Assembly: GCF_018842675.1 (NCBI RefSeq)
Contig: NZ_JAGTWO010000004.1
Coordinates: forward strand, 3,224,001 to 3,288,000
Origin: Candidatus Pantoea bituminis
GTDB taxonomy: Bacteria > Pseudomonadota > Gammaproteobacteria > Enterobacterales > Enterobacteriaceae
DNA length: 64,000 nucleotides
Direction of reading: 5' to 3'
The notes beneath the pieces were generated by a model, which was not told the DNA's origin, did no database searches, and saw only the letters and a list, made by a program, of their open reading frames with translations. This document shows, piece after piece, positions 29,536-39,972 of the stretch (its first letter is position 1; the number at the start of each line of letters is the position of its first letter). Made by a program: the position numbers and the translations under genes.

Positions 29536-30931
29536 TTAGTTTGCCTGCTGCAGCAAGGCCAACGTTGGCTGCTGCACCCGCTGCAACAAAGTCATCGCCT
29601 GCTGTTCTGAACGAATATTGGTGTAACCAATGATCAGGCCATAGCGTTTCTGCGTCTGCGTGTACCATGCCGACAAAGAAAACACCTGCAACTGCTGCGC
29701 CTGCCAGAGTTCTGCCAGTGCGACATCCTGCGTGCCGCGCCGCAAAAACGCGACAATGTGCATGCCACCATCACTCAGTTCATAGCTGAACGTCTCAGGA
29801 AACAGCCGGTTAAGCGCGTCCAGCATCAGGCGGCGGCGCTGCTGATAAAGCGTTCGCATTTTTTTAATGTGCTTGTAGAAGTGTCCCTCGCTGAGAAATT
29901 GCGCCAGGATCTTTTGCGGTAGCAGTGACAAGCCCGTTTCTGTGATTTCGCCCAACTCTTTAAAGCGAGAAACGGTCTCTTTTGGCATCACGATATAGCC
30001 GATCCGTAGCGCGGGCATCACCGTTTTACTGAAGGTACCGATGTAGATCACCCGATCGTCATGATCGAGGCTTTTCAAAGCCGGGATCACCTTTTGGTGT
30101 AGTGAAATTCGCCGTCGTAATCATCCTCAATGATCCATGATTGATTCTCTTGTGCCCATCCCAGCAACTGATGTTTACGTGGCAATGAGAGCGTGACTGC
30201 CAACGGGCTGTGATGCGTTGGCGTGGTAATCAGGAAACGCGCATCCGCATGATACCGCAGCAGATAATCAACGTTGATCCCCTGACGATCAACCGGCGCA
30301 TAATGCAGGTTAGGCGCAATACGCTTCAGTAATTTCTGACCAAAAAATAGCCGGGATCTTCAAATATCACCTTGTCGCTCGGCTGCGCCAGCACCTGCAG
30401 AATCAGCCGTAAATTGGCGCGATAACCGCTGGTGATAAACACCTGCTCTGGCTGACAATCGAGACCACGTGAAATGTTTAGATAACCGGCGATGGCTTCG
30501 CGCAGCGGTGCGTAACCGGTTACTGGCTGGTTCGTCATCTCTTCCGGGCGCAGGCTGCGCGCCACTTTGCCGGAAATCAGTAACCATTTTTTCAGCGGAA
30601 ACTCATCCAGCGAGGGAATACCCAGCCGCATTTCCCCAGGATTATCACGCAATCCGGTTAGCTGGTTTAGGCTGCTGTCTGCTAACGGCGCGGGTTCTTC
30701 GGCTGGCTCTCGTCGCGAGATCACCAGATCGGGATTTACGCGCGTGCCTTTCGCGCCCTGACTGACCAAATAACCTTCACCGATCAACACGGCGTAGGCC
30801 GCTTCAACGGTTTTTCTCGCCACCTTTAACTCTTCAGCCAGCACCCGAATGGCGGGCACTTTGTCGCCCGGCTTCAGCGCGCCCGCCATAATCTGTTGGC
30901 GATAGCGCGCGTAGATCTCTTTATAGCCCAC
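29536..30931 (-). CDS. MocR-type GntR-aminotransferase regulator (two frameshifts as read)
   Basis: A repaired protein of 465 residues. The winged helix (IYARYRQQIMAGALKPGDKVPAIRVLAEELKVARKTV) and the first half of the aminotransferase domain are read from a GTG at 30931. The middle and C-terminal parts (IGTFSKTVMPALRIGYIV with the PLP lysine) follow in other frames. The breaks lie at TATTTTTTGG near 30345 (one T short) and CACCAAAAGG near 30093 (one A short). It is divergent from azoR across ~120 bp and probably controls that operon. Confidence 0.82.
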
Positions 30932-31050
30932 GCCTATGTCCTACCTGTTTTCATCAGTTTTGACCCTTTTACCTCAGTCATATCTCGCTAAGATGCCTGC
31001 ATTCGTTGCGCCATTACCAGCACAACCGTACATCTTGAAGAGGAAAAGTA

Positions 31051-31659
31051 ATGAAACTGCTGCATATCAAAGTCAGTCCTGATCTCGCAGGTTCCGCCTC
31101 GCGTACCGCTTCATCTTATTTGGTAGACAAACTCAAGCTGCGCCATCCCGCCTTGGTTGAAACCGTGATTGATCTTTCCCGCGATCCGTTACCGCACCTT
31201 GATGCATTCACAATCGGCGCATTCTTTACCCCCGCTGACAGCCGGACCGCAGAACAGTGCGAGGCAATCGCAACATCGGAGCATCTGGTTGATCAACTGC
31301 TGGAAACGGATCTGCTGGTGATCGCATCACCGATGTGGAACCTCGGGTTGCCATCGGTCCTTAAAGCCTGGTTTGACCATATCACCCGCGCTGGGCGCAC
31401 CTTCGCCTTCACGGCCGAAGGCAGCAAGATTGGCTTGGTGAATAACAAACAGGTTTATTGCGTGGTTGCCAGCGGCAGCGTTTTTGCCCAAGGACCTTTC
31501 ATGCAGGACGATCAGTTCACGCCCTATATTCGCACCGCATTGGCTTATATCGGCATTGACGATGTGAAGTTTATTCGAGTCGACGGCACACACGATCCTG
31601 TGAGCCGTCAAACCGCCTTACCTCATGCATTGCAATGCATTGATCATCTGTTTAATTAA
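31051..31659 (+). CDS. azoR: FMN-dependent NADH-azoreductase
   Basis: A 202-residue flavodoxin-fold quinone/azo reductase, near the 201 residues of E. coli AzoR. KVSPDLAGSASRTASSYLV binds the FMN phosphate, and ASPMWNLGLPSVLKAWFDHITRAGRTFAF is the conserved flavin/dimer region. GAGG lies upstream of the ATG. It is followed by the AhpD-like gene after 14 bp, forming a two-gene unit divergent from the MocR regulator. A quinone- or electrophile-detoxification role is likely. Confidence 0.9.
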   Translation: MKLLHIKVSPDLAGSASRTASSYLVDKLKLRHPALVETVIDLSRDPLPHLDAFTIGAFFTPADSRTAEQCEAIATSEHLVDQLLETDLLVIASPMWNLGLPSVLKAWFDHITRAGRTFAFTAEGSKIGLVNNKQVYCVVASGSVFAQGPFMQDDQFTPYIRTALAYIGIDDVKFIRVDGTHDPVSRQTALPHALQCIDHLFN

Positions 31660-31673
31660 CTGAGGGCACCATC

Positions 31674-32153
31674 ATGACATCACGTGTAAATCACTTTAAA
31701 ACGATTCCTGGCTTGGTTAAATCGCTTAGCGACGTCACCCTGGCTTCACATAAAAGCGCCATCGACAGCATGATGAAGCACCTGATTGATATCCGTGCTT
31801 CACAGTTAAATGGCTGCACCTTTTGTGTCGATATGCACATCAAACAAGCCAAACTGGACGGCGAACGCGAACTACGTATTTATCATGTTGCCGTATGGCG
31901 TGAATCGCCGTTATTTAGTGCGAAAGAGAAAGCCGCATTGGCATTAACTGAAGCGCTAACGCGTATAAATGCGCATGGGGTTTCGGATGAACTTTATCAC
32001 GCCGTGAGCGAGCACTTTTCAGAGGTCGAAATCTCAGAATTGGCGATGGCTATTTCCGTCATCAACAGCTGGAACCGCCTGATGGTGCTTTCACAGATGG
32101 AGCCTGGCGCGCTGGATAAAGCGTATGGCCTGGATCGCGCTGATTTAAATTAA
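31674..32153 (+). CDS. Carboxymuconolactone decarboxylase / AhpD-like peroxidase
   Basis: A 159-residue all-helical protein with the redox motif CTFCVDMH (CxxC followed by His three residues later) near residue 45, as in AhpD-type alkylhydroperoxidases. It continues with ALALTEALTRIN and SVINSWNRL, typical of the family. It follows azoR after 14 bp, so the pair likely deals with oxidative or electrophilic stress under the neighbouring MocR regulator. Confidence 0.87.
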   Translation: MTSRVNHFKTIPGLVKSLSDVTLASHKSAIDSMMKHLIDIRASQLNGCTFCVDMHIKQAKLDGERELRIYHVAVWRESPLFSAKEKAALALTEALTRINAHGVSDELYHAVSEHFSEVEISELAMAISVINSWNRLMVLSQMEPGALDKAYGLDRADLN

Positions 32154-32159
32154 TCGTTT

Positions 32160-32231
32160 TATACCCGGTATACTTTAAGCTTGGGTGCAGAGGCGACGCG
32201 CCTTGCTGCACCCTTAAGTATGGCGGGTATA
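32160..32231. repeat. Palindromic intergenic repeat with TATACCCG/CGGGTATA ends
   Basis: The left arm TATACCCGGTATACTT...GGTGCAG pairs with the right arm CTGCACCC...AAGTATGGCGGGTATA to form a long imperfect hairpin. I recall this end sequence from dispersed repeats of Erwinia/Serratia relatives; the 10.7-10.95 kb repeats may belong to the same superfamily. Confidence 0.65.
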
Positions 32232-32307
32232 TACCTGACGTTGAGTGGATAGGCGTGTACACTGCTGCGGTTTTTTCTGATTAATGAAATGCCCGGGAGG
32301 CAACCGT

Positions 32308-32976
32308 ATGAAAGAAGGCCCACTGTCCGAGAAAGAGCTGGAATGGCTTGAAGAGATGCTGGAAAAACACGGCAGTGAAGCGTCGATACTGGATGTCTCT
32401 GAATTGGACGGCCTGTTGACTGCCGTGCTTTCGGGCCCGACAACGGTTGAACCCAGCGAGTGGCTGGTCGCCATGTGGGGCGGCCAAAAGCATATTCCGA
32501 AATGGACCAACGAGCGCGAGATGACGCGCTTTATGGAACTCTGCTTTCAGCACATGAACGACATTGCCGATCGCCTTTCCGAGTTCCCGGAGCAGTTTGA
32601 ACCGGTATTTGGCATCCGCGAGATGGAAGGTCTGGAATTCACCGTCGTGGAAGAGTGGTGCTTTGGCTACATGCGCGGCGTGGCGCTGACTGACTGGTCT
32701 GCCCTGCCACAGGAGCTGCAGCCAGCACTGGATGCCATCGCTCTGCATGGATCTGAAGAGAACCTTGAGAAAATTGATGCGCTGTCGCCAGACGAAATGG
32801 AAGCCAGCATTGATGCCATCCGCCCTGCTGCACTGGCGCTGCATGATCACTGGATTTCACAGCCAGAAGCGATTCCAATGGTGCAAAAGCCGATCGTGGC
32901 AGATAAGTTGCCAGGCAGGAATGATCCCTGCCCATGCGGCAGCGGGAAAAAGTTTAAGCAGTGTTGTTTGCACTGA
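32308..32976 (+). CDS. yecA: YecA-family protein with SEC-C zinc motif
   Basis: A 222-residue UPF0149-type protein, close to E. coli YecA (221). The helical N-terminal domain contains [18 protein letters not shown] and the tail [18 protein letters not shown] is the SEC-C zinc-binding motif also found on SecA. The start 32308 follows GGGAGG. YecA has been linked to ribosomes and SecA in E. coli; its precise function is unclear. An intrinsic terminator follows. Confidence 0.9.
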   Translation: MKEGPLSEKELEWLEEMLEKHGSEASILDVSELDGLLTAVLSGPTTVEPSEWLVAMWGGQKHIPKWTNEREMTRFMELCFQHMNDIADRLSEFPEQFEPVFGIREMEGLEFTVVEEWCFGYMRGVALTDWSALPQELQPALDAIALHGSEENLEKIDALSPDEMEASIDAIRPAALALHDHWISQPEAIPMVQKPIVADKLPGRNDPCPCGSGKKFKQCCLH

Positions 32977-32990
32977 CAGGATTTGAGAAA

Positions 32991-33014
32991 GGCTGCCGAT
33001 GGCAGCCCTTTTTT
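32991..33014 (+). terminator. Intrinsic terminator after yecA
   Basis: GGCTGCC GAT GGCAGCC is a 7-bp perfect stem followed by CTTTTTT. Confidence 0.88.
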
Positions 33015-33113
33015 ATTGGGTTACTCGTCTCATCCTTAAAACCAATAAAATGCGTGAGACAGAGGTTACTGTTGGCTTCTCATTAGGGCATCGTAGTGGT
33101 CTCTTATCACCCC

Positions 33114-34811
33114 TTACTTCAGCGCTTCATGCTGATATTGATACTCCACCGGATAGCGTTGACCATCGATCTCTAAGTCCCGCCACGGTTTTTCTACGCT
33201 ATTGAGCTTGCCCTGCTTTACTGCCTGTTCAAACACTGTATTACTGACCGCCGCTGCAATTACCCCTACTTCGTCCCAACGATCTTGATAATGCGCATAC
33301 ACCGCAATCTGATGCCTTTCGCGATTAAAAAGCAGCACTTCCGGTTGCCCGTCGCCATTCAGATCCATCGCCCACACGGTGCAATCGGCCTTGCTAAGCA
33401 AGCAGGCGCTAACACGATAATTGTTATTATGGTGTTCCGTTTGCCACCAATCTTCGGGTGGCGAAGCGCTATCTGCCCGCTGTGTAATCCGCTCACGCAG
33501 CATTTTACTGCCTGCTTCGGGTGCCGCTTTGCTGTGCATATTGCCTTGCCATGCGTACAGCAATCCCGGCTCGGTTAACCATTCTGGATGCTGCTGCAAC
33601 AGTTTCAGCGCCTGCTGTCCTCGTCGCCCGGCGCTGCTGAACATAGAGAGATCATCCTCATCCGCTTTCTGCACCCCTTGTTCGAGTCGCGAAAGCTGGT
33701 TATTGACGCTGATACGATAAGGATCGATAACCGGGCTGTGCAGCAACAGCCAGCACAGCGCCGACAGCGCTAATATTCTGGCGGTGAGTTGATCAACGCT
33801 GATGCTTTTATGCCAGGCTTTGCGGCGCAATCCTGTACAAGCGAAAGTCCAGAGCAGCGCCAACGCCACCATGACTGCTGCCGTTACGCGATCAACCGTC
33901 CAGCCATATTGCGCCACACGCAACCCTAAGGTGTAACAGGCTAATCCAGCAAAAACCGGCGTCAGCCATTGCGCCAGCACCACGATTTTGTGCAGCCACA
34001 GCGGAGAATTTAACGTTTCGTCATCACCAGAACAGACTATCGCCGTCATGATCATCATCGCTACCGCCATGCTGGTAAGCAGCACGGTAGAGGAGACTTG
34101 CTCAGGAATGATCGCCAGTCCAGTAAAGGGCAGCGACGCCAGGAACAGCAGCGATACCAGCGCGTGCATCACCAGCATGGCGCGCATCAGCAAAGTGATT
34201 AAGCGGCGAAACATCTGGCTGATAGTGAATTGCTGACGAGAGAGCACAATCCCGGCAGCGATCACCGCGCCTGTTGCAATTGGCGGGAAAAAGTCATTTT
34301 TAAAGAACAGCCATTCAAATATTTTAATGCCGATCAGATTAAACAAGCCGCTCCAGAACACCAGCAGCAGCCACAATACGCCGGTGGCTAATGCGGTGAC
34401 CAGCAGCGCAAAGCTGTTGCCCCCCAGCGCCGCAACGATTGCAGCCGCAGGACGCGGCCCTTTTTTAGTCGTCCAGACTTGCAGTAACGGCATCAGCAAA
34501 TAAAGCCAGAGCACCGCCACCGAGATAATTCGAATATTGCCGATCGTCTCATTATTCCAGCGCAACCAGCCAGTCATCAAAGCCAAAAATGGCAACACGG
34601 CTAACGCTGCCAACCAACTCACCCGCGATCGTATTTGAATAGCCGTGCAGGCAACGACGCTGGAAAAACCAAGCGCGAATACTTTCAGATAGATTTGTGT
34701 GGAGTCAGAGAAGAGGGTTGTTTCAGCGACGGCCCATAACAAGCCTGCCAGCACGCCAAGCAGAACAATCCCCCAGCGGGTTTGAGATGAGATTGCAGTG
34801 GTGCAGTTCAT
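33114..34811 (-). CDS. DUF4153-type polytopic membrane protein
   Basis: A 565-residue inner-membrane protein. About ten to twelve hydrophobic segments fill residues 10-365 (for example WGIVLLGVLAGLLWAVAETTLF and FFPPIATGAVIAAGIVLS). The last ~190 residues form a soluble domain that ends with a repeat-like DLNGDGQPEVLLFNRE, resembling a VCBS/integrin calcium loop. I recall this architecture as DUF4153. The gene stands alone and its function is unknown. Confidence 0.7.
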   Translation of the reverse strand: MNCTTAISSQTRWGIVLLGVLAGLLWAVAETTLFSDSTQIYLKVFALGFSSVVACTAIQIRSRVSWLAALAVLPFLALMTGWLRWNNETIGNIRIISVAVLWLYLLMPLLQVWTTKKGPRPAAAIVAALGGNSFALLVTALATGVLWLLLVFWSGLFNLIGIKIFEWLFFKNDFFPPIATGAVIAAGIVLSRQQFTISQMFRRLITLLMRAMLVMHALVSLLFLASLPFTGLAIIPEQVSSTVLLTSMAVAMMIMTAIVCSGDDETLNSPLWLHKIVVLAQWLTPVFAGLACYTLGLRVAQYGWTVDRVTAAVMVALALLWTFACTGLRRKAWHKSISVDQLTARILALSALCWLLLHSPVIDPYRISVNNQLSRLEQGVQKADEDDLSMFSSAGRRGQQALKLLQQHPEWLTEPGLLYAWQGNMHSKAAPEAGSKMLRERITQRADSASPPEDWWQTEHHNNNYRVSACLLSKADCTVWAMDLNGDGQPEVLLFNRERHQIAVYAHYQDRWDEVGVIAAAVSNTVFEQAVKQGKLNSVEKPWRDLEIDGQRYPVEYQYQHEALK

Positions 34812-35061
34812 AACAGAGTCCTTTGTTGTGAAGAGCGGAGAAAGGAATCATAACTCTACGGGGAATATCGTCGCCTGGCTTTTGTTAAAAAGGCGACATC
34901 CCTTTGAAAACGCCTCCTTCACTTTTTTGCCACCCTGAATAGCTCACCGCTTTATGCAGGCTTACCCAAGGTGAATTTTCGCAAACATTATGCAAAGCTG
35001 TTACGTGTTGCAGTAATTTGGAAGCCGACTCGCAAATCGGCTACGCCACAGGACACGAAAC

Positions 35062-36120
35062 ATGCATTTTTATCAGGCCGATCCTTCGCTGGAAAACTAC
35101 TGGCGCGGCGTTATTCTGTTTGGCAACAACGTTGCTTCGTATAAGTTTGCCCTCGCCCACGCGCTTTATGATCTGCACTCGAAGGAAAAAGAACGTATTA
35201 CGATGGATGAACTGGCGCACCCGTTTAGCCAGCATTTATGTCGCCATCTCGAACACGCGCCAAAACAAATAACCGTTAAAAGCAGCCAGTTTATTGATGC
35301 GTGCAGCCGATTTAATCGCGGTGAAATCAGTGAAGATGATCTGCTCAATGTGACGGTTAAGCGTGGATTTGCCAATGTGATTGATGCCTTTCATAACGTC
35401 AACCGTGCTGAAATTGATGTGCGATTCTTCGTCGATGAACGCAAAAGCCATAAAGGAATTCGCCTGACGGATGCATTTTTCAAACTGACTGAAACCCAAC
35501 AATTCCAGAACCTGATTCATGAAACCGATGCTCGCTGGCGCTTAGTGGAACGTGCATGGGAAATGGGCGTGTCGAGCCATTTGCTGGCGATAGAATATGA
35601 CGATACTCAGCAAATATTGTTCACCCGTAAAAACGATCGCCGCGTCGATATCACCAGCTGCCGTAACAGCCTGAATGGCTATCAGAAAGGTCGCTGCTTT
35701 TATTGCTTCCGTCCGGTGAGTCTGGCTAGCGGTGACATCGATTTAACCGATGTCGATCATTTCATTCCTTGGTCAGCACGCGATTACGTGGCAAATATTA
35801 ATGGTGTGTGGAATCTGGTATTGGCCTGCCAAAACTGTAATCGCGGCAAAGAGGGGAAATTTGCACATGTGCCCTCCCAGCTGTTGTTAGAACGATTACA
35901 TAAGCGTAACGAGTACTTTATTAACAGCCATTTACCGCTGCGTGAAACGCTTATCAAGCAAACCGGTAAAAGCGACATTGCACGCCGCAGCTTTCTCAAT
36001 ACCGCCTGGCAATCTGCTCGCAATAATAAGCTGTTCCATATCTGGCATCCTCAAGCTTGTGGAGATGAACTTTTTGACCACGCAAGATTTCTATCAGCGC
36101 AATGCGCAGCAATTTTTTGA
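35062..36120 (+). CDS. HNH endonuclease domain protein
   Basis: A 352-residue protein. The last third carries a zinc-type HNH nuclease: CFYC at residues 212-215, DVDHF with the catalytic His near 233, NLVLACQNCNRGK giving the second CxxC and the distal N/H ligands. The first ~200 residues (LENYWRGVILFGNNVASYKFALAHAL...) are a helical domain I do not recognise. The methyltransferase gene starts inside its 3' end, so the two are co-translated. A defence or nucleic-acid-modification role is possible but not shown. Confidence 0.78.
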   Translation: MHFYQADPSLENYWRGVILFGNNVASYKFALAHALYDLHSKEKERITMDELAHPFSQHLCRHLEHAPKQITVKSSQFIDACSRFNRGEISEDDLLNVTVKRGFANVIDAFHNVNRAEIDVRFFVDERKSHKGIRLTDAFFKLTETQQFQNLIHETDARWRLVERAWEMGVSSHLLAIEYDDTQQILFTRKNDRRVDITSCRNSLNGYQKGRCFYCFRPVSLASGDIDLTDVDHFIPWSARDYVANINGVWNLVLACQNCNRGKEGKFAHVPSQLLLERLHKRNEYFINSHLPLRETLIKQTGKSDIARRSFLNTAWQSARNNKLFHIWHPQACGDELFDHARFLSAQCAAIF

Positions 36121-36649
36121 TGATACCGTTGCGGTTGAGATGTCTCCGGTTCGTGATCGCTTCACGGCATTGCTGCCTGCCGGGGCGCGAGTTCTGGATG
36201 CAGGTTGCGGATCAGGGCGCGACGTAAAAGCATTTTTTGAGCGCGGTTTTGAGGTTGAAGCTTTTGATGCCTCGGCTGAATTAGTGGCGCTAGCGAGTGC
36301 TTATAGCGGATTGGCGATCCGGCAGATGCGATTTCAGGATCTGCATGCTGAAGCACGTTACGATGGAATTTGGTGCTGTGCTTCCTTGTTGCATGTGTCT
36401 TTGACTGAGCTGCCATCGGTGATGAGAAAAGTGGCAACGGCCCTGAAACCAGGCGGCATACTTTATGTGTCGTTTAAATATGGCATGGGCGAGCGGGAAA
36501 AGCAGGGACGTCAGTTTACGGATATGAATGAGGCTGGGCTAATCAAGTTAGCGCCTGAATTGCAGGTTATCGACACGTGGACCAGTGAGGACCAGCGGCC
36601 TGATCGCGTTGAGACGTGGTTGAATGGCTTGCTGAAATCTAAGCTTTGA
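36074..36649 (+). CDS. Class I SAM-dependent methyltransferase
   Basis: A ~191-residue Rossmann methyltransferase. Motif I is VLDAGCGSGRD and motif II ends at EAFDASAE; CCASLLHVSLTELPSVMRKVATALKPGGILYVSFK is the Methyltransf_11/TehB-like core. No DNA/RNA target motif such as NPPY is seen, so the substrate is more likely a small molecule or protein than DNA. GGAG stands ten bases before TTG 36074, which starts the TTQDFYQRN N-terminus; ATG 36065 has no spacing from the ribosome site. It overlaps the HNH gene by 47 bases. Confidence 0.85.
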   Translation: MTTQDFYQRNAQQFFDDTVAVEMSPVRDRFTALLPAGARVLDAGCGSGRDVKAFFERGFEVEAFDASAELVALASAYSGLAIRQMRFQDLHAEARYDGIWCCASLLHVSLTELPSVMRKVATALKPGGILYVSFKYGMGEREKQGRQFTDMNEAGLIKLAPELQVIDTWTSEDQRPDRVETWLNGLLKSKL

Positions 36650-37143
36650 CGTGATTCGGAGTAGCAAATTTCCCGTAAAGTCGGTTTGAACAAGCAGTTC
36701 AGCAAATGCCTAAGCTGAATTCCAGATACAAAAAAAGCCACTGATTTAAAAGAAAAAATAGTATCACAAACTCACGCACTCCCCCTTATATGCCCCGCAA
36801 TTTTTTTGTCTAAATCTTCATAGCTATCCACTTCCTGAGTTCTTTTTATGCCCGTTTCAAAGAGACAATAGGCTGAATGACGACGATTTTTTCTACCCGC
36901 AGAAACCCATACACTCATTTTCATTTAAAGAAGGTTTTATGGCATATCCTTCACACTGCTCACTCAAAATATTTTTGCATTAAAAACAAAAAGTTAGCTA
37001 AACCCAATCGATACAGAGTGGAATTTAGTGTTCATCAGGGTTTGCAATTTTTTGGCTTTCATAATCTGGTTCAACATTTCTGCCTTGAAAGTTGCCCCTC
37101 TATTACACTGAAGAGTAATTATTCATTTGAGAGGCCATCAGGG
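36650..37143. other. AT-rich gene-free stretch, probable left edge of a genomic island
   Basis: I see no gene I can support here. The segment 36680-36742 resembles the segment next to the broken tRNA-Leu at 62947-63010 (see the next entry). Base composition drops in GC from 36.65 kb onward. Confidence 0.5.
36680..36742. repeat. Decayed copy of the tRNA-Leu flank (island boundary?)
   Basis: GTCGGTT and, 35 bases on, CTGAATTCCAGATACAAAAAAAGCCACT match GTCGGTT and, 36 bases on, CTGAATTCCAGGCACAAAAAAGCCGCT at 62947-63010. The spacing and the terminal blocks agree, the middle is diverged. Confidence 0.5.
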
Positions 37144-38285
37144 ATGGATCAGAGTTCTGGCGGTCGACATCGTGCTTTTGATACGGCGATAGTATGGCAG
37201 GACCGTAATGATATGGTCAGGCAGGCGCTATTCGTAAGTATTCCCTGGTTCACGTTTGTGAACGTCAGCTTTGCTCTAATCATTTTTTTCGCAATGTCCT
37301 CATCAGCGGTTTTGACCGTTCAATCAGCGACCAGGCAGAAATACTTCCTCTCATTAATGGCATTGCGGTTGGCATCATTGCTTTCTCCTTTTTACTGGCA
37401 TTTTTTATCTATCGTCTTCCAGCCAGATTTACACCAATAAGTATGGGTTTATTGCTGATTCTCAGTTTGATGTGGAGCTACTGCAGCTATCATTTTATCG
37501 TCTGGTGGCACCTGCCATTTGCCTGGCCCCTCAGTGTGATCCTTATGCTCACCGCGCTGGCTGCGCTTTATTATCACCCACCTGCTCTTATGCTATTCCT
37601 GACCCCATTATGGTTAACCGCTTTGCTGGCAAGTATGCAACTGAATCAGGGCATCAGCGTGCGATTCTTACTGGTCTGGCTCATCCTCACAACCATTCTC
37701 ATTTATGGCCGCTATATCCTGCAGCGCTGGTTTGATGAAGCCTGGCGTCGTTATCAGGAGAACCGGATGCTTATTGCAATGCTTGATGTTATGGCGCATC
37801 AGGATGCACTCACCGGGACAGCAAACCGGCGGTCAATGGAAAACTATCTGGATGACGCTATCCGCCAGGCTTTGCCGTTTGCACTGATCATGCTCGATGT
37901 GGACTATTTCAAACGCTACAACGACCATTACGGCCATCAGGCCGGGGATGATTGTCTGGCAAAAGTAGCCGGCGTTTTGAAATCGTCGGTTCGCACGCCG
38001 GCAGATCTGGTAGCACGCTACGGAGGGGAAGAGTTTGTGGTCGTGCTGCCAACTGCCTCTCTGGACGAAGCTGCTCTGGTTGCAGAGCGTATCCAGGCGA
38101 GTCTGCATGCAACAGCGCTACCGCATCTCGCATCAGAAGTCAGCAATAGAGTCACCGTCAGCATGGGCATTGCTCTTTCAGGCAGCAGTGAGAGTGCTGC
38201 CGGAATTATTAAACGAGCTGATAACGCGCTCTACCGGGCAAAGCAGCAGGGTCGTAACCAGTGGGCAAAGCAAAAACCTGCTTAA
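37144..38285 (+). CDS. Membrane-bound diguanylate cyclase (one frameshift as read)
   Basis: A repaired product of 380 residues. About six hydrophobic segments precede DALTGTANRRSMENYL and the catalytic signature RYGGEEF. The RxxD inhibitory site is absent: TPAD stands where RxxD would be, so feedback by c-di-GMP is unlikely. The break is near 37285 in CATTTTTTTCGC, where an eighth T restores ALIIFFRNVLISG. The true start is ATG 37144. It ends three bases before the convergent MscS-type gene. Confidence 0.82.
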
Positions 38286-38288
38286 TCC

Positions 38289-39907
38289 CTATCGCGAACG
38301 GTCAGAAGCATCCTGGTTCGCAGGAGGCGTAAACCATTTCGATTTTGTCACGATCACCGGCTGCTCAGGCTGACTGATGAAGTTAGGAGACATGATCTGC
38401 ACGCCGAATTCGTTGAACACATCCTGTATATGGCCGTGGAGAATACTTCTTACCCCAGCCAGTGATTCTCCCGCCTGAAGCCGGACCTGGAGTTCATACG
38501 CCACATACCAGTCCTGCAGCGCCAGCTGGCGCACCAGCGGGGAAATGCTGCGATTAATCCCCGGTGTGCGACTGGCGGCAAGCTCCAGCATCGCTTCAAC
38601 CTGCCGCCAGGGCGTGTCATAACCAATGGTGACGCTGGTCGTCATGTTAACGCCGTCGCCTTTCAACGTTGCGCTCAGGTTCACAATTCTGCCGCTGACG
38701 ACAACCGCGTTGGGAACCGTAACCTCGTAGTTCTCGCGGGTCAGAATTTTAGTTGCCAGCATGCCCACCTCGCTGACGACGCCCTCATGATCGGCAATCC
38801 TGATAACTTCGCCTTTTCGCAGTGCGCGAGAATAGGTCAGCACCAACCCGCTCATAGCATGGTTCATCACGCCTGCCGATCCCAACGTCAGCATCAGCCC
38901 GAAGAAAACGCTTATCCCTTTGAAGGCGAGCGAGTTAGCCCCGGGTAAAAACGGATAAGCCGCCGACAAGGCGAATAACCAGATGACTACGCTGATCAGT
39001 TTACGGGTGACGCCAACGGTATCTGGATGCAGGCCCGACAGGTGTAACTGCCCGGTCTCGACTCGCCTGAGCACCAGTCTGAGCAATCGCGTCACCAGCG
39101 CCGTTATGAGGAAGATGACCACAACAATCAGCATGCCTGGCAGAGCGGAAAGTATGGCCATGCCCAGGCGTTGCAACAGCCCTAGCGCATAACCTCCCAG
39201 CTCCATGCCCCAAATTCGCGTCCAGGGAAACAGCCGCAACACCCAGCTGACCCAGATGTAAAATGACACGAGGAAAGCCGAGATAAGAACAATGGCATAC
39301 AGCCTTACCTCAATGGGACCGAGAAAGGCGCGCAGTGCGCCAGGAATGATGCTTTTCCGCTGAGCACGCCTTACGGCATATATCCGTTTCAGCCAGGCGT
39401 AGGAGCGCAGGGCAAACAGGATGAATGCGAGCAGTAACAGGGCACCCAAAAGCTTTTACCCGCTGAGAGCAGCAGGTAACGCGATGAATACTGCTCAGAC
39501 AATGATTGTCGAAGTGTGTCCAGACGGAGTCTGACGCGTTCCGCCGCCTGCGCAAGCGTCAGATCATCCCCTTCATCCAGGTCATTCTCAGCGAGCAACA
39601 TAAAAGGTTTGCCGTTGATAGAAAAAAGCACGGCTGGCTGTCGGTAGCGCGTCACATTGTGCATCTCTACCGACTGAGCGAGGTCATTATCATTGAGCGA
39701 GCGCAATATCGTCACGATTCGCTGGACCCGCTCCTCTGGCGTGGTAAGACCAAATTTTGCCTGCAGCATCACTACTGGCTGATTAAGCAGATATAACGTA
39801 CGCGCTTTTTCCTGCGCCGAGGGAGCCTGACGCGGCTCCGCGCCTAGCGCATCTTGTAACGTGAAGAACAACAGACAACCGCATATACACATCACCGCTT
39901 TAATCAT
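38289..39907 (-). CDS. MscS-family mechanosensitive channel (one frameshift as read)
   Basis: A repaired protein of 539 residues. A signal peptide ends near DALGAE and an extracytoplasmic segment of ~130 residues precedes several membrane helices and the MscS pore region (GISVFFGLMLTLGSAGVMNHAMSG) and beta domain (VVSEVGMLATKILTRENYEVTVPN). The break is near 39450: GGTAAAAGC has four A and needs five. It is the last gene of the sulfatase/MoxR cluster and faces the second cyclase gene. Membrane-tension release coupled to envelope work is a possible role. Confidence 0.8.
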
Positions 39908-39972
39908 TTTGCCTCCAGAAGCCGTACTTTGCCTGGCGGTAAATCCATCCGTAAGGCAGCCGTCAATGCGTA

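Noticed and set aside
32281..32850. A 189-codon minus-strand frame opposite yecA
   Set aside because: Shadow; yecA carries the SEC-C motif and a good ribosome site.
35062..36649. Classical restriction-modification system
   Set aside because: The methyltransferase has no DNA-methylase motif, so the pair is described only as HNH plus SAM methyltransferase.
36877..37143. A long N-terminal extension of the second diguanylate cyclase frame
   Set aside because: The extension is AT-rich, has no family signal, and a proper start with the expected N-terminus exists at 37144.
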